Shown here: positions 12,551 through 23,345 of the stretch, piece after piece
Position numbering within the stretch: the first letter of the stretch is position 1
Layout: every line of letters starts with the position of its first letter
Source: Erythroxylum novogranatense
Taxonomy: Eukaryota > Streptophyta > Magnoliopsida > Malpighiales > Erythroxylaceae
NCBI GenBank assembly: GCA_029891385.1
Contig: CM057230.1
Location: forward strand, 34,737,402 to 34,801,401
DNA: 64,000 nt
Direction of reading: 5' to 3'
Translations under genes and position numbers: made by a program
The notes under the pieces: model-generated
Told to the model about the DNA's origin: nothing
What the model saw: the letters and a program-made list of their open reading frames with translations, nothing else
Database searches by the model: none

Positions 12551-12590
12551 AAGCGCACGCCTCTTACCATTGAACCTATCAAAAAGATTT
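12551..12590 (-). repeat. tRNA-derived SINE, A-box half
   Basis: The minus strand reads ATAGGTTCAATGGTAAGAGG then CGTGCGCTT, close to a tRNA 5' half with an A box (TGGTAAGAGG). It is continuous with the B-box half at 9735-9842 once the solo LTR is removed. Confidence 0.55.
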
Positions 12591-12700
12591 TTTTACTGAG
12601 TCCTACCGATTGATGTAGTACACCACCCTCACGGGGTATGGACTCGGATATCACCAATGATATCGAGTTCGGGTCACGTGGGAGTGGGGTGTTACACTTT
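12591..12700 (-). repeat. LTR-start-like fragment
   Basis: On the minus strand 12697 begins TGTAACACCCC followed by ACTCCCACGTGACCC, a frequent beginning of plant Ty3/gypsy LTRs. It runs into the SINE A-box half within about 110 bases, so only a stub remains. Confidence 0.35.
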
Positions 12701-12814
12701 TTGCTTCCAAATTTCATATACCATAAATCTTCATTCCTATTGCCTTCTAAAGTCTCGTTGGGAGTTTAAGGCTTGTGTGTTATTGCCTTCAGTCAGTTAG
12801 GCAAAATGTTGCAT

Positions 12815-12914
12815 CACCAGTGTGCGCTATATTGTCATCGATTCTACCAATGATCACACAGCCAAGGGCCTTAGCCACGACAATATGCTGCAGCGAGCAA
12901 CTGAGGCTATGGTA
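12815..12914 (+). pseudogene. Unidentified exon-like fragment
   Basis: An open stretch reading YIVIDSTNDHTAKGLSHDNM and onward through RATEAM ends at a GTAATG donor. The base composition is exon-like. I do not recognise the parent gene. It lies beside the other captured fragments and is probably the same kind of object. Confidence 0.35.
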
Positions 12915-12999
12915 ATGGGTAATCTCTTAAAGTTCTACACTGTAGTTGCTGCTGTGACTTTAAGGCTTTAGGATGGACCATGTTGATCATTGAAGTGTA

Positions 13000-13222
13000 T
13001 CAGAATGGAGATTGACATAACGAGCGTAATGATTTGTGAGAGGTTGAGAACCACTTGTATAGGCAGGCAGAATGGAACTTGTGCTTGTAAGTCCTGCAGG
13101 CAAGATGAGGAAGTCAATGGTTTGAAGTATGGATGAAACTGTAGCATATGGGGCATTCCTCAACACCTTCAAATTCCTTGTCAAAATTGCTCTTCCATAT
13201 TTGCAGCCAAAGCCCCATTCTA
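13000..13222 (-). pseudogene. LTN1: Listerin (LTN1) C-terminal RING fragment
   Basis: The minus strand from 13222 to the stop at 13000-13002 reads [20 protein letters not shown], then the second half of a variant [22 protein letters not shown], ending CQSPF-stop. This is the characteristic carboxyl end of listerin, the E3 ligase that marks stalled nascent chains on 60S ribosomes. Decay is clear: an in-frame TGA interrupts the loop between the first cysteine pair and the later ligands. The CPLC pair reads RSLC, and a canonical Cys before the KHKFH segment is replaced (C-R-T-Y-K). No other part of the large LTN1 gene is present, so this is a captured terminal exon and not a gene. Confidence 0.8.
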
Positions 13223-13670
13223 CATAAGAGAAGAATCATCACTTCTAAAAATCTTCAAACAGACATTCTCAATTCATATCATACTTTAACGTCAATTCAT
13301 CTAAATTAATGTTGTCCAAGCATGATTAGTTCACAAATAAGGCTTGGTGAATGGTTTTTTGAGTTGAATGGTTTCTCATATGGCTAATCAACAATGCTGA
13401 ATCTTCTAAGAATTTTTAAAATCTTCCAAGAACTAAATGCATCTTCGTTGGGAAACCTACAGTGATGTGTTAGTTTATCCTCATTTTCTTTTCCCCCTTC
13501 AACATCCTACTTCTCATTCCATGAATGCTTTCCAATGTAATCATTTTTTGTCAACCTTCCACATTCACAGGACAAGCTAGAAGCTCATAATCCAAGAGCA
13601 GAACCACCTTAACCAAGATAACAATCACTTCAAAAATATAACAAAAAACTGTGGCATATGTAGCAAATAC

Positions 13671-13901
13671 CTGATTGCGGATAAACATCATCATTGACAT
13701 CAGCCATTTCCTTTGCTTTACCTCACTGATGCCTAGGCTTCTCATACATTCAACATCCACAGCACGTAAAGGGTTAGACATAGGAAGAAGAATAACCAGA
13801 TCCATTCCAATCTCGTCCTTCATATATGTAGCAACAACCTCATTTGCTGACTTACTTACACTCATTGAAAAGTTCTCATCAACAAAATTGGCATTTTTTA
13901 T
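13671..13901 (-). pseudogene. Unidentified 77-codon exon with intact splice sites
   Basis: On the minus strand this block sits between a TTGATGCAG acceptor and a CAG|GTATTTG donor, is open throughout and is phase 0 at both ends. It reads [15 protein letters not shown]...[13 protein letters not shown]...[20 protein letters not shown] do not recognise the family. Its acceptor lies only about 25 bp downstream of the DAP3 Walker exon, which suggests two captured fragments were joined there. It may carry information about a fifth captured gene. Confidence 0.5.
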
Positions 13902-13925
13902 CTGCATCAAAAACAAAATCTCATC

Positions 13926-14048
13926 CTTGGGGCACATATAAAATTAACCAACCTTCATCACGAGCCCAATGAACAAACATGGCAAGTGTAATACTCTTTC
14001 CACAGCTGACAGGACCATCCAACACAATTTGTTTTCTAACTTTCACAC
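13926..14048 (-). pseudogene. DAP3: DAP3 / mS29 exon with Walker A motif
   Basis: After a TTTCTAG acceptor the minus strand reads VRKQIVLDGPVSCGKSIT and then [18 protein letters not shown], the P-loop exon of plant DAP3 (motif GPVSCGKS). The normal continuation REWTHGG is absent: the frame meets a stop immediately after PQG. This exon belongs upstream of the blocks at 8430-9068 in the intact gene. Here it is on the opposite strand and on the other side of the element, so the gene was captured in at least two pieces or rearranged afterwards. Confidence 0.75.
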
Positions 14049-14188
14049 CTAGAAACATTAAACTGATGAGAAACCAGACAATCACTAAGCACCATTCGCA
14101 ATGACAACAATAAAGATCTAAGCAAGATGTCATGTTATTAATGATAAAGTAAACAATGCAAATGCCTAACTACACTAAAATGTAGGAT

Positions 14189-14365
14189 AACAGTATAAAG
14201 AGCAGTAACAACCATCATTAATCCAAAAAGTTGAATAACTATGTGAAATAACCCCGTATGATATTATCCTATCCAACAGTATAGGGAGCAGTAACAACCA
14301 TCATCAATCCAAGAAGTTGAATAACTATGTGAAATAACCCCCGTAATGATATTATCCTATCCAAC
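14189..14365. repeat. Two-copy tandem duplication, about 88 bp
   Basis: AGCAGTAACAACCATCAT and AGTTGAATAACTATGTGAAA recur in direct order at about 14200-14277 and 14288-14365. They lie in intron-like DNA inside the Pack-MULE-like element. Confidence 0.8.
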
Positions 14366-15209
14366 AGTAGTTTCTATCCATTTTACCCTCCAAACCTTAA
14401 TCCAACTCTCGATACCCACTCCTAAAAGAGAACAAGCATAATAATGATAAGACCAAAAGAAGAGGCTACCTAAAACATTCAGCTTCATTTCAGCATTTTT
14501 ATGATTCAATTTTGAGCATTCACATTCCATCAACTATCACTATTATCACTAGAAGTTATAAAGACATCTCATATGGCTCCTCCTCTTTATGTGCATAATG
14601 AGAATAATACATAGAATCTTATCTACGCACACAAAGGGGAATGAAGAAATAAAATACCCTCAATAATGTGTCGTATTAAATAACAGTATGAAAATCCAAT
14701 ATCGGTCAAAGTAAGCTACTTTAGCTATCAATAACTATGTAGACTTCACGTTATCATCATCAAAATTCAATCCTTTGTGTACGGAGCAGGGATAAGGCTA
14801 AATAACATGGAAAGTTGTAATCTTTTTTTGCTTTTCATTGATAAAGCTGGTGAAGTCATTCAAAAATGATCGATTCCCAGCAGGGTATTGCTTCCTATGA
14901 TTGTAAAAGCTCACAAATTTGAGTTAACCAACATAAAAGGTAACTTAACGCATAAGCCTAAACAAAAGACAACAATAATATTCCTTCTTCCCAATTTGCA
15001 GAGCAGCCCAATTCCTATAACTGATCATGACAGAAACTGTGAAAATCCCATGTAGGTACACCATTAAAAAAAGTAAAAAGGAGAGGCACAAATACCAGAA
15101 CCACCCATCTCAAAAAGTACAGAAAGAAGGAAGAAGAACAAAAGAAAAAGACCAGAAATTTCGAAACAAAGTGAAAAGAACATAAACTGATTACAGAAAC
15201 AAAACTTAC
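14366..15209. other. Non-coding interior of the Pack-MULE-like element
   Basis: This is AT-rich, intron-like DNA between the tandem duplication and the AIRP2-like exon. I see no further exon. Confidence 0.4.
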
Positions 15210-15289
15210 AAAGCATTAGGATGTTGTATATCAGCCTCCAAGACTTTGAGAGAGTCCTGATATGAGGACATGGTCACCTGGTAATACAT
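15210..15289 (-). pseudogene. First exon of an AIRP2-like RING E3 ubiquitin ligase
   Basis: From an ATG at 15289 the minus strand reads MYYQVTMSSYQDSLKVLEAD then IQHPNA, ending at a GTAAG donor at 15209. The start of Arabidopsis AIRP2 and its relatives (S-S-Y-x-D-S-L-K-V-L-E-A-D-I-Q-H) matches closely. The later exons with the RING domain are absent, so no ligase can be made. The pyrimidine-rich DNA at 15300-15640 probably is the co-captured 5' leader. Confidence 0.7.
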
Positions 15290-15685
15290 AATCTGCATCT
15301 CTCATCAACAAAGTTAGTTCCTCCAAGAAATCAAACCCATAAAATAAAAGCAGACTAGGGAGTTCACATCACTCTCTACCTCTAAAACTCTTTTTCTATA
15401 CTCAGACAATCACTATCTCTATGTTTTTGTGCAGAGAGTTCCCGATTTGTAGGAGTTGGCTCTACTCGTGTGCTCGAGAGAACTCCCACCCGAAAGGCCT
15501 TAAGTTAAGCGCGAAAAGCTGCGGAAGCAGCGAAGCACCCAAAATGGTTAGAGAAAAAGAACAAGCGTACAAGAAAGTATGTGAGAGAGTGGAAGAAACG
15601 AAAGTGAGAGAGTAGCAGAGCATACCTCAACATTTAAGGACGGAGATACATCATGAATTAACAGGGGAAGGAAAAATTTGATGCG

Positions 15686-15839
15686 GGAAGCAAAATCAAA
15701 GAAAGACAAGGAATCGGCTTGGCTCAAGCAAAATAAGCTGAGGCATTGAAGTTTGGTTTAATTAAAACGAGTTAAAACTTTGACGTTTTAAATCTGGCAC
15801 AAAATAAGCCAACGTTAGTGGCACAAACGATCTGGTGCC
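15686..15839 (-). repeat. Right terminal inverted repeat of the Pack-MULE-like element
   Basis: It is the inverted partner of 6810-6961. The outer end is GGTGCC followed by the 9-bp flank GATTTTGGG. Confidence 0.7.
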
Positions 15840-15848
15840 GATTTTGGG

Positions 15849-16182
15849 ACATCAGGAACAGGGGAAAAAAATTTCATTTGAATGCCTCTTTATAATAATT
15901 AGGAGTGGTTTTTTTAACTATTTTTAAACATATAATATTAATTACCATGAACATACCTATTTATTAAAGAGTTTTGTTTGTATAACAAATCATATCGATA
16001 CTATTAATTATAGAGTTAATAGAAAATTAAATTTATAATAAATTAAATAGTTGAATATTTATTTTTAATAAATATTATACAAAGTTTTTTAAAAAATTTT
16101 GAGCACTAGATGAAGAGTTGGATTAATAACCTTTTCTTGACTTGTATGGCGTATAATTTATAACACAAACCAAAAAGTTTTC
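15849..16182. other. AT-rich spacer
   Basis: I see no gene or repeat signature between the Pack-MULE-like element and the LINE tail. Confidence 0.5.
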
Positions 16183-16352
16183 TGCAGCCTGATCACATTT
16201 TTTGGGAGGGCAACCATTGCGCCGATTGGCTAGCTCATTCAGCTGCTTCCTATGGCCTTGGCATGACCATTCTCCATTCTACACCTATAGGGTGTCTCCC
16301 ATTCCTCTTAGAGGACATGGCCGGGATTTATTTCCCAAGATTTATGTTGTAA
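16183..16352 (+). mobile_element. LINE 3' tail, RNase H-like C-terminus
   Basis: The plus strand reads FWEGNHCADWLAHSAASYGL and ends ...DMAGIYFPRFML-stop at 16350-16352. The N-x-x-A-D-x-L-A motif is the end of the RNase H domain found in many plant non-LTR retrotransposons. The upstream reverse transcriptase is absent, consistent with ordinary 5' truncation. A T-rich 3' trailer follows. Confidence 0.7.
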
Positions 16353-16466
16353 TCATTTTTTTTCCCTTGTAAATAACAAAAAAGTTTTCAACTTGCATCC
16401 TTCAACTTGATCTTCATTTATATTTGAAATATTTAATACCACCCGAGAAAATTTAGTTACAACTTA

Positions 16467-17436
<970 letters not shown>

Positions 17437-17773
17437 TTAGCTAAATTGTTGCAGTAGATTGTAGGGCTCTACCCCAAGGGGTGACCCTTCCAGAAATTCT
17501 CAATGGCTAAGGACAAGCCCAAGCCAAAGAGGGGGTTTGGAAATAGTTTTCAACCAGCAATAGACGCGCCTCGGTTAGTACCTCACTGGCTGCGTCATTG
17601 CCCCAAGCGCAAAGATACTTTTAAATTTGCAAGATAGCACTTTTACATAACCACCTGGTTACATTCAGACCCTCTATTTTGTCGATATGGGATGATAAAA
17701 CATCGTTAAACCCTTGTATGTTGAATCTCCTGCAACTTCCACTCTTTCTCCAACTCTTATTTCGCTCAATCAG

Positions 17774-20700
17774 ATGCTTCTTTATCGCTCTGCGTCCCTG
17801 CTTCATTTCTACGCAGCTTCTTTACCACCTAAACTCTTGCTTCAGTTAAAACGACCCTATCCATTTCTCTCTAATTCTTCACTCTCCTCGCTTCCACTTC
17901 GTTATTTTTGTCTTAACCCATCACCTGCAAGACCAACTCTCCGATTCGCTACCTCCACCGCCGCCAATAGAAGCGAGACCGACGCCTTCTTTGCTGATGA
18001 CGCCGTTTCATGGTCTTCTGTTGGTTTATCTGATAGACTCGCTCATGCTCTCTCTCAAGCTGGCTTCAAGAAGCCTTCTCTGGTTCAGGTGTTATTTGGT
18101 GATCCTCTTGGTTTGTCACTTGTTTTGGGGATTAATATTCAATGACCTTAAATGTTTTCTTTTTCAGGCTGCATGCATACCATCAATTCTTTCAGGGAAA
18201 GATGTGGTTGTTGCAGCAGAGACTGGCAGTGGTAAAACGCACGCCTACTTGGTTCCTTTGATCAACAAGCTCTGCAACACGCCGTTTGATACTGAGAATT
18301 CTTGTTCTGGGTTTGGGCTTGTTCTTTGTCCCAATGTTATGTTATGCGAGCAAGTTGTTCGAATGGCTAATTGTCTTTGTGATGATGATGGCGAGTCACT
18401 TGTGAAGGTCATGGCAGTTTGTGGAAGACAGGTAATCGGGGACCAATTTTGATCTTTTATTAGGTCTTAGGTATCTGTATTTATGAGATTGGTGGCAGGC
18501 TGTTCCTATGTGATTTGACAGAAGGGTGTATCTTTTATTCAGTTCTGATTCATTGTCTATGTTTGCAGCCTTGTTTATTTGTTTGAATTTACTGAATTGG
18601 AAATTCTGATGGCAGGGGTGGCCAGTTCATCAGCCAGATATTATAGTGTCTACGCCAGCTGCTCTTTTGAATAATATAGGGGAGAAAAAGCAACGCCAAA
18701 TGGATTTTATTCGCGGTGTAAAATATATAGTATGTTACTGCTGATTATCTATTTTTATGAAATGGGTAGTTGAGGAAAATAAGTACGCTTGTTGACAAAT
18801 TGTCTTTGATTATGTTATGTGTTCGATGAGGCTGACATGCTTCTCTGTGAGAAACTATGTGCTCTTGTTGACAAATTGTCTGTGATTATGTTAGGTGTTC
18901 GATGAGGCTGACATGCTTCTCTGTGGGAGCTTTCAAAATCAAATTGTCCGTCTCATTCACATGCTCCGTTATGATGAGAAGCAGTTGTCCCTAACAAATA
19001 AATCTGTATCAGGAGGTTCTCTGGCTTCTGATTCTAATTTGTTTGTGCGTGATGGCTTGGAAAACATGGGAGATGAAACCGAAAGTGATTCTGTCTGTGA
19101 AGATGATGAGGATTTCAAAGATGACGTTGAAATTGAGGACTTAAAAGAGGAGGAAGACACTGGATCTATTGGGAGAAAAGACTGGAGGAGAGTAAGGAAA
19201 ACTTATGAACGCAGTAAGCAGTACATATTTGTTGCAGCCACTCTTCCAGTTAATGGGAAAAAGACTGCTGGAGCAGTTTTGAAACATATGTTTCCAGATG
19301 CCATTTGGCTTAGTGGAAACTACCTTCATTGCACCAATCCCAGGTGCTACATTCAATGTCAACTTCATGTTAAAACTTTCCATTTACCATTGCCATCATT
19401 TTATGCTATACAATAGGCAGTAACTAGTGTTGTCTTATTTTCACATAGCAGGGATGTTTCTCTTGGAAGTTATTGCATGCTTTTTATTTGTTAACATGGG
19501 TACTTATAAGAACTAAACCAGTATTTATTATGTGTGGGAGTGGGAAATTTCCTGTGTCAATTATGGACTTGATGGTTATGATTGCTCGTGCATCTGCCTG
19601 ATATCAGTTGTGTAAGATGAGAATATTACTACTGCATGCACACCATATTTTCCATCACCTGAAGGGAGAAATTGCACTATTGACTCCCATGGCACTCCTT
19701 TTTCATTTGTTGCAGTTGGGCACTGGTTTCCTTATTTGAGGATCTTACTGATGCATTCATGCCAATTGTTTTAGCTGATGTTAGATGCTGGTTAGCTCTC
19801 GTTCTCTTCTTTTATCTAATATATGTGATGAGGTTAATATTGCAATATTCGAGTGTTGAATGATGATAACTGGCGGTAGATTTTCCAATGAGAATTAGTC
19901 ATTTCCCTGAAATAAGAATTTAAATGTCCTGGAAATTTGATCCCTTTAAGTTGTAAACTCTATTGGCTCATAACATGCCACAATATTTATCTCCTTTGCC
20001 ATTATCTGTATGGCACTGCATTGTCCGCCATTAATATTACAGAGTATATTGATGGACAGGCACTTCTTTCTTTTGTCAGATTGAAGCAGAGGTGGGTTGA
20101 AGTGACAACAGATACTCAGGTGGATGCACTCATAGAGGCTGTGAAGCAAGGATCTGTAATGTTTAGCTGTGGTGCTGATGTGAGCCGGACTATGGTCTTT
20201 GCAAACACTGTCGAGGCTGTTGAAGCAGTAGCTAAGATATTGGAGCGAGCTGGAATTGAATGTTATCGTTACCACAAGGAAAATTCATTGGAAGAGCGTG
20301 CAAAGACATTGGTTGATTTTCAAGAGAAAGGTGGAATTTTTGTTTGCACTGATGCTGCGGCACGTGGAGTTGACATTCCAAATGTCTCACACGTTGTTCA
20401 GGTTAAGAAGCCAATCAATTGTAATTTTTCTCTAGTTTTTTTTTCCTGACCTGTCATTTAGTAAGATTTTTTGGAAAGCTCACTGCTGGAAATAAGTAAA
20501 TGGTGACAGTTACAATGCTACATTGCTGTAAATACGCAACTATAAAATCCTGATTTAATGTAAAAAAAATCTTGTATAATTAAAAATATATTATGATACA
20601 CTAGAAATCATGGATATGACCTCCACATCTAGTTTGACTAGTTCATAAGAATTTTTTTCATGGATTACTAGGATAGTACAACTGGAGCATGAGTGACACT

Positions 20701-21687
20701 AAGGATTAAAGTCTCAAATATAATGGGAAATATGGGTGCATTCATAATGGTGATTTATCAATTTGACTTTGCCAACTTCGGAGTACCTCTTTAGTTCATG
20801 AAAATATGTTCCCCAAAACTGTCTATTTAATCTTGACGCTACATTCAATAACTAAGAACTAACCTAGATGTGTTGGTTTGCTACAGGCAGATTTTGCTAC
20901 CTCTGCTGTAGATTTCTTGCACAGAGTTGGTCGCACAGCTCGAGCTGGCCATTATGGGCTTGTCACTAGCCTATACACCCAGTCTAATCGTGACCTCGTT
21001 GGTGCGATTTGTCAGGCAGAGAAACTGGCCCAACCTGTGGTAATTTTCTGAAATTCCAAAAAGTGCTTAACCGTTTATTGTTTCTGCAATTCTTTGAGTA
21101 TCATTGAAGAATGGTTGCCATTATATATCATCTTGGTGCCTTGCCAAGCGTTTCCATCCTTGATTTGGGTCCTGGTATGGAGCATTTTGTATGACACCAT
21201 TTTTGTTTTCTGTTGTTGCAGGAGACAGCTTTTAGCAGGAAAAGGAGTTTTAGAAACAAACTTAAGAAGAAAGGTATGGCATTGATAAAAATTCCTTGTC
21301 TGTTTTATTTTACCGTATGCTTTTTGGTTCCTTTTTCAGTCGACAACATTGCTTATTGATATCCATTGCAAGGACTCTAAACCTAAATTCTGAATACGTA
21401 AGTGAAGCTGCAATTCAAGTACTAGAACCTAAGATCCCCGAACCCTCCATCCGAGCTAGAGTGAACCCTCTTTGAATGTTCAAATTCTCATAACTGAGTT
21501 GCGATTGCCAGAACTTTAGCTTGGTCCTTCTATGATCAATTGATCATTGATTTGAGAGCATGCCTACATCAAATCTATTGATCAACTTCTTTTTCTACTG
21601 ATCCAATTGATTTTGTGATCTTTAAATTTAGCAGGTGCCAGCAAAGTCAGAGATTGTTACGATCCCGTATTTGTGATCGAGTTATAG
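17774..21687 (+). CDS. RH22: DEAD-box RNA helicase, RH22-type, with transposon-derived C-terminus
   Basis: Eight exons are inferred from GT-AG sites: 17774-18088, 18168-18431, 18616-18729, 18895-19343, 20080-20401, 20887-21039, 21222-21273 and 21635-21687, giving 573 residues. The start MLLYRSASLLH matches the family start, and the Ser/Leu/Arg-rich first 80 residues look like an organelle transit peptide. Motif I AETGSGKT is at about 122-129, DEAD at 234-237, an acidic insertion follows, and motif VI HRVGRTARAG is at about 500-509. Family members act in organellar RNA or ribosome maturation. The last exon is interrupted after GASKVRD by a Ty3/gypsy LTR. Translation then reads ten LTR codons to a TAG at 21685-21687, replacing nine native residues. 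All helicase motifs precede the break, so function may survive. Intron 3 carries a duplicated acceptor region. Confidence 0.85.
18788..18945 (+). repeat. 86-bp tandem duplication across the intron 3 / DEAD-exon junction
   Basis: The phrases TTGTTGACAAATTGTCT, GATTATGTTA and TGTTCGATGAGGCTGACATG occur twice with a period of 86 bp. In the upstream copy the acceptor reads TTAT|GTG instead of TTAG|GTG, so only the downstream copy (18895) can be spliced normally. Confidence 0.85.
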
Positions 21688-22154
21688 GACGATTATTTGT
21701 AAAATCAACCTGCAAATTGTGTACTGGACGATGCTTTCTAGACTTCCTTCCTTGAGAACCTATTGTGTTGTGTGAATAAGGGCTCGTTTAAAAGAGAGAA
21801 CCCTTCGATCTCATATAGCACTAGTGTTCTGAGATAAAATTCGATTCCTTTCATTTCTTTGAAGTTCAGTTTAAATAAACATAGAGAAAGTAAGTGGTAC
21901 CTATAGCATCGGAACCACTACTGCCTACATGCCCACTAATTACTAAAAATGAGGAACAAAACAAAGAATAACTGTTTACATCCCAACTAAGTACTGAAAA
22001 TAAGGAACAAAACAAAGAATAATCAAGCAAATATTCACACAATTGAATCGATTGATGACTTTCGCTTCCATTCTTCAAGCCACGTCTTTTGTACATAATC
22101 CCTTTTGCAAACCTGTCAGGCATTACTTCCACATCTGGATTTCTGCTCATAACA
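21655..22154 (-). repeat. 3' LTR of the gypsy element (500 bp)
   Basis: It pairs with 26974-27465. It lies antisense to RH22 and supplies the ten codons and the stop that now end the helicase frame. Confidence 0.9.
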
Positions 22155-23345
22155 CCACATCCCCCATTAAAAGGGTGCTTGTCCTCAAGCACAAAAGAGG
22201 GATAATTAATACGGAAGGAAGAAATGTCCTCCCAAGATGCTTCAGCGGGTGATAACCCTTCCCAATGTACCAAAACATACGCTGACCTTTATGATTGCGG
22301 AAGTCTAGTATGGCCTGTGGAGAAGGTTGGACTTCACCGTTGGCTAGAATGGGTAAAGAAGGCTCAATAGGAACGGAAGTACCATGGAAGAGTTTCAGGC
22401 AAGAGACATGAAAAACAGGATGTAGTTTAGAGGTAGATGGCAACCCCAATTTGTAGGCAACACTTCCTATTTTTGCAATAATTGGAAATGGACCATAATA
22501 TCGAGGGGATAATTTTGAGTACCTTTTTGTGGCCAAACTAAGTTGACGATAGGGCTGAAGTTTAAGAAGAACAAGGTCACCAAGTTGATAATGAATTGGA
22601 CGGTGAGTTGAATCATACACAGACTTCATTGTATTCTGAGCTTGCAAAAGACGATCGCGTAAATCTAACAGTATCATATCTCGTGCCTTTAACTCTTGAT
22701 CGACTGCTTCCAGTTTAGCCAAACCCTGGCAATAAGAAAGCATTTTTGGTGGGGGGCGCCCATAAACAACCTCAAATGGAGTGGCCTTTAGAGAGGAGTG
22801 GTAGCTAGTATTATAACAGTATTCCACCCATGGCAGCCATTTGAACCAATGGTGAGGGCGAGCACTAGTGAAACAACGTAAATACATTTCAATTGTGCAA
22901 TTCACCACTTCTATTTGCCCGTCACTTTGGGGATGATATACGGAGCTGAATGCAAGCTTAGTGCCACTCAATCGAAATAATTCTGTCCAAAAAGAGCTGG
23001 TAAAGGTGACATCCCGATCACTCACAATGGTTTCTGGTAAACCATGTAGTTTGAAAATATGATCAAAGAATAACCGAGCAACACTCACTGCTGTATATGG
23101 ATGAGAAAGAGCTAAGAGATGAGTGTATTTTGAGAAACGATCAACGACAACTAACAAGATATTCTTCCCTTGTGAGGGGGGCAGCCCTTCGATAAAATCC
23201 ATGGAAATATCCGACCAGATTTGAAGAGGAACTGGTAGAGGTTGAAGAAGGCCTGCTGGATGCAAGTGTTCAGATTTATGACGTTGACAAATGGAACATT
23301 GCTGAACATAAGTTTTAATGGCAACTTCATCCCTTTCCAATAAAA
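22155..23345 (-). pseudogene. Gypsy integrase and chromodomain-like end
   Basis: The frame opens after a break near 23340. It reads the integrase zinc-finger end CSICQRHKSEHLHPAGLLQP, then the catalytic core with MDFIEGLP, VVDRFSKYTH and SDRDVTFTS. The C-terminal part LHPVFHVSCLK follows. A second frame change near 22250 separates it from VHWEGLSPAEASWED...YPSFVLEDK, which resembles the chromodomain-type tail of plant chromoviruses. Integrase joins element cDNA to host DNA; a chromodomain tail directs it to particular chromatin. Confidence 0.85.

Larger units (their letters stand above)
6810..15839. mobile_element. Pack-MULE-like element carrying fragments of several host genes
   Basis: The ends are inverted copies of one another. 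The left end GGCATCATCTTGTTTGTACC matches the reverse complement of the right end, GGCACCAGATCGTTTGTGCC. Similarity continues through GTGCCA-ATTTAAAACGTC, AAGCCAAGCC and TTTGATTTT-CTTCCC, about 150 bp each side. The flanks are GGTTTTGGG (6801-6809) and GATTTTGGG (15840-15848), a 9-bp direct repeat with one mismatch, as expected for Mutator-like elements. The interior has no transposase. It holds exon-sized pieces of unrelated host genes: plus strand on the left, minus strand on the right. A later solo LTR (9843-12550) inflates the length. Calling it a MULE is inferred from TIR length, 9-bp repeat and captured gene pieces. Confidence 0.7.

Noticed and set aside
15421..15615. Plus-strand frame near the right Pack-MULE end
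   Set aside because: It is antisense to the probable leader of the AIRP2-like exon and has no similarity to known proteins.
17714..17773. Upstream in-frame ATG of RH22
   Set aside because: The ATG at 17774 gives the family-like start MLLYRSASLLH; the earlier one adds 20 residues without similarity.
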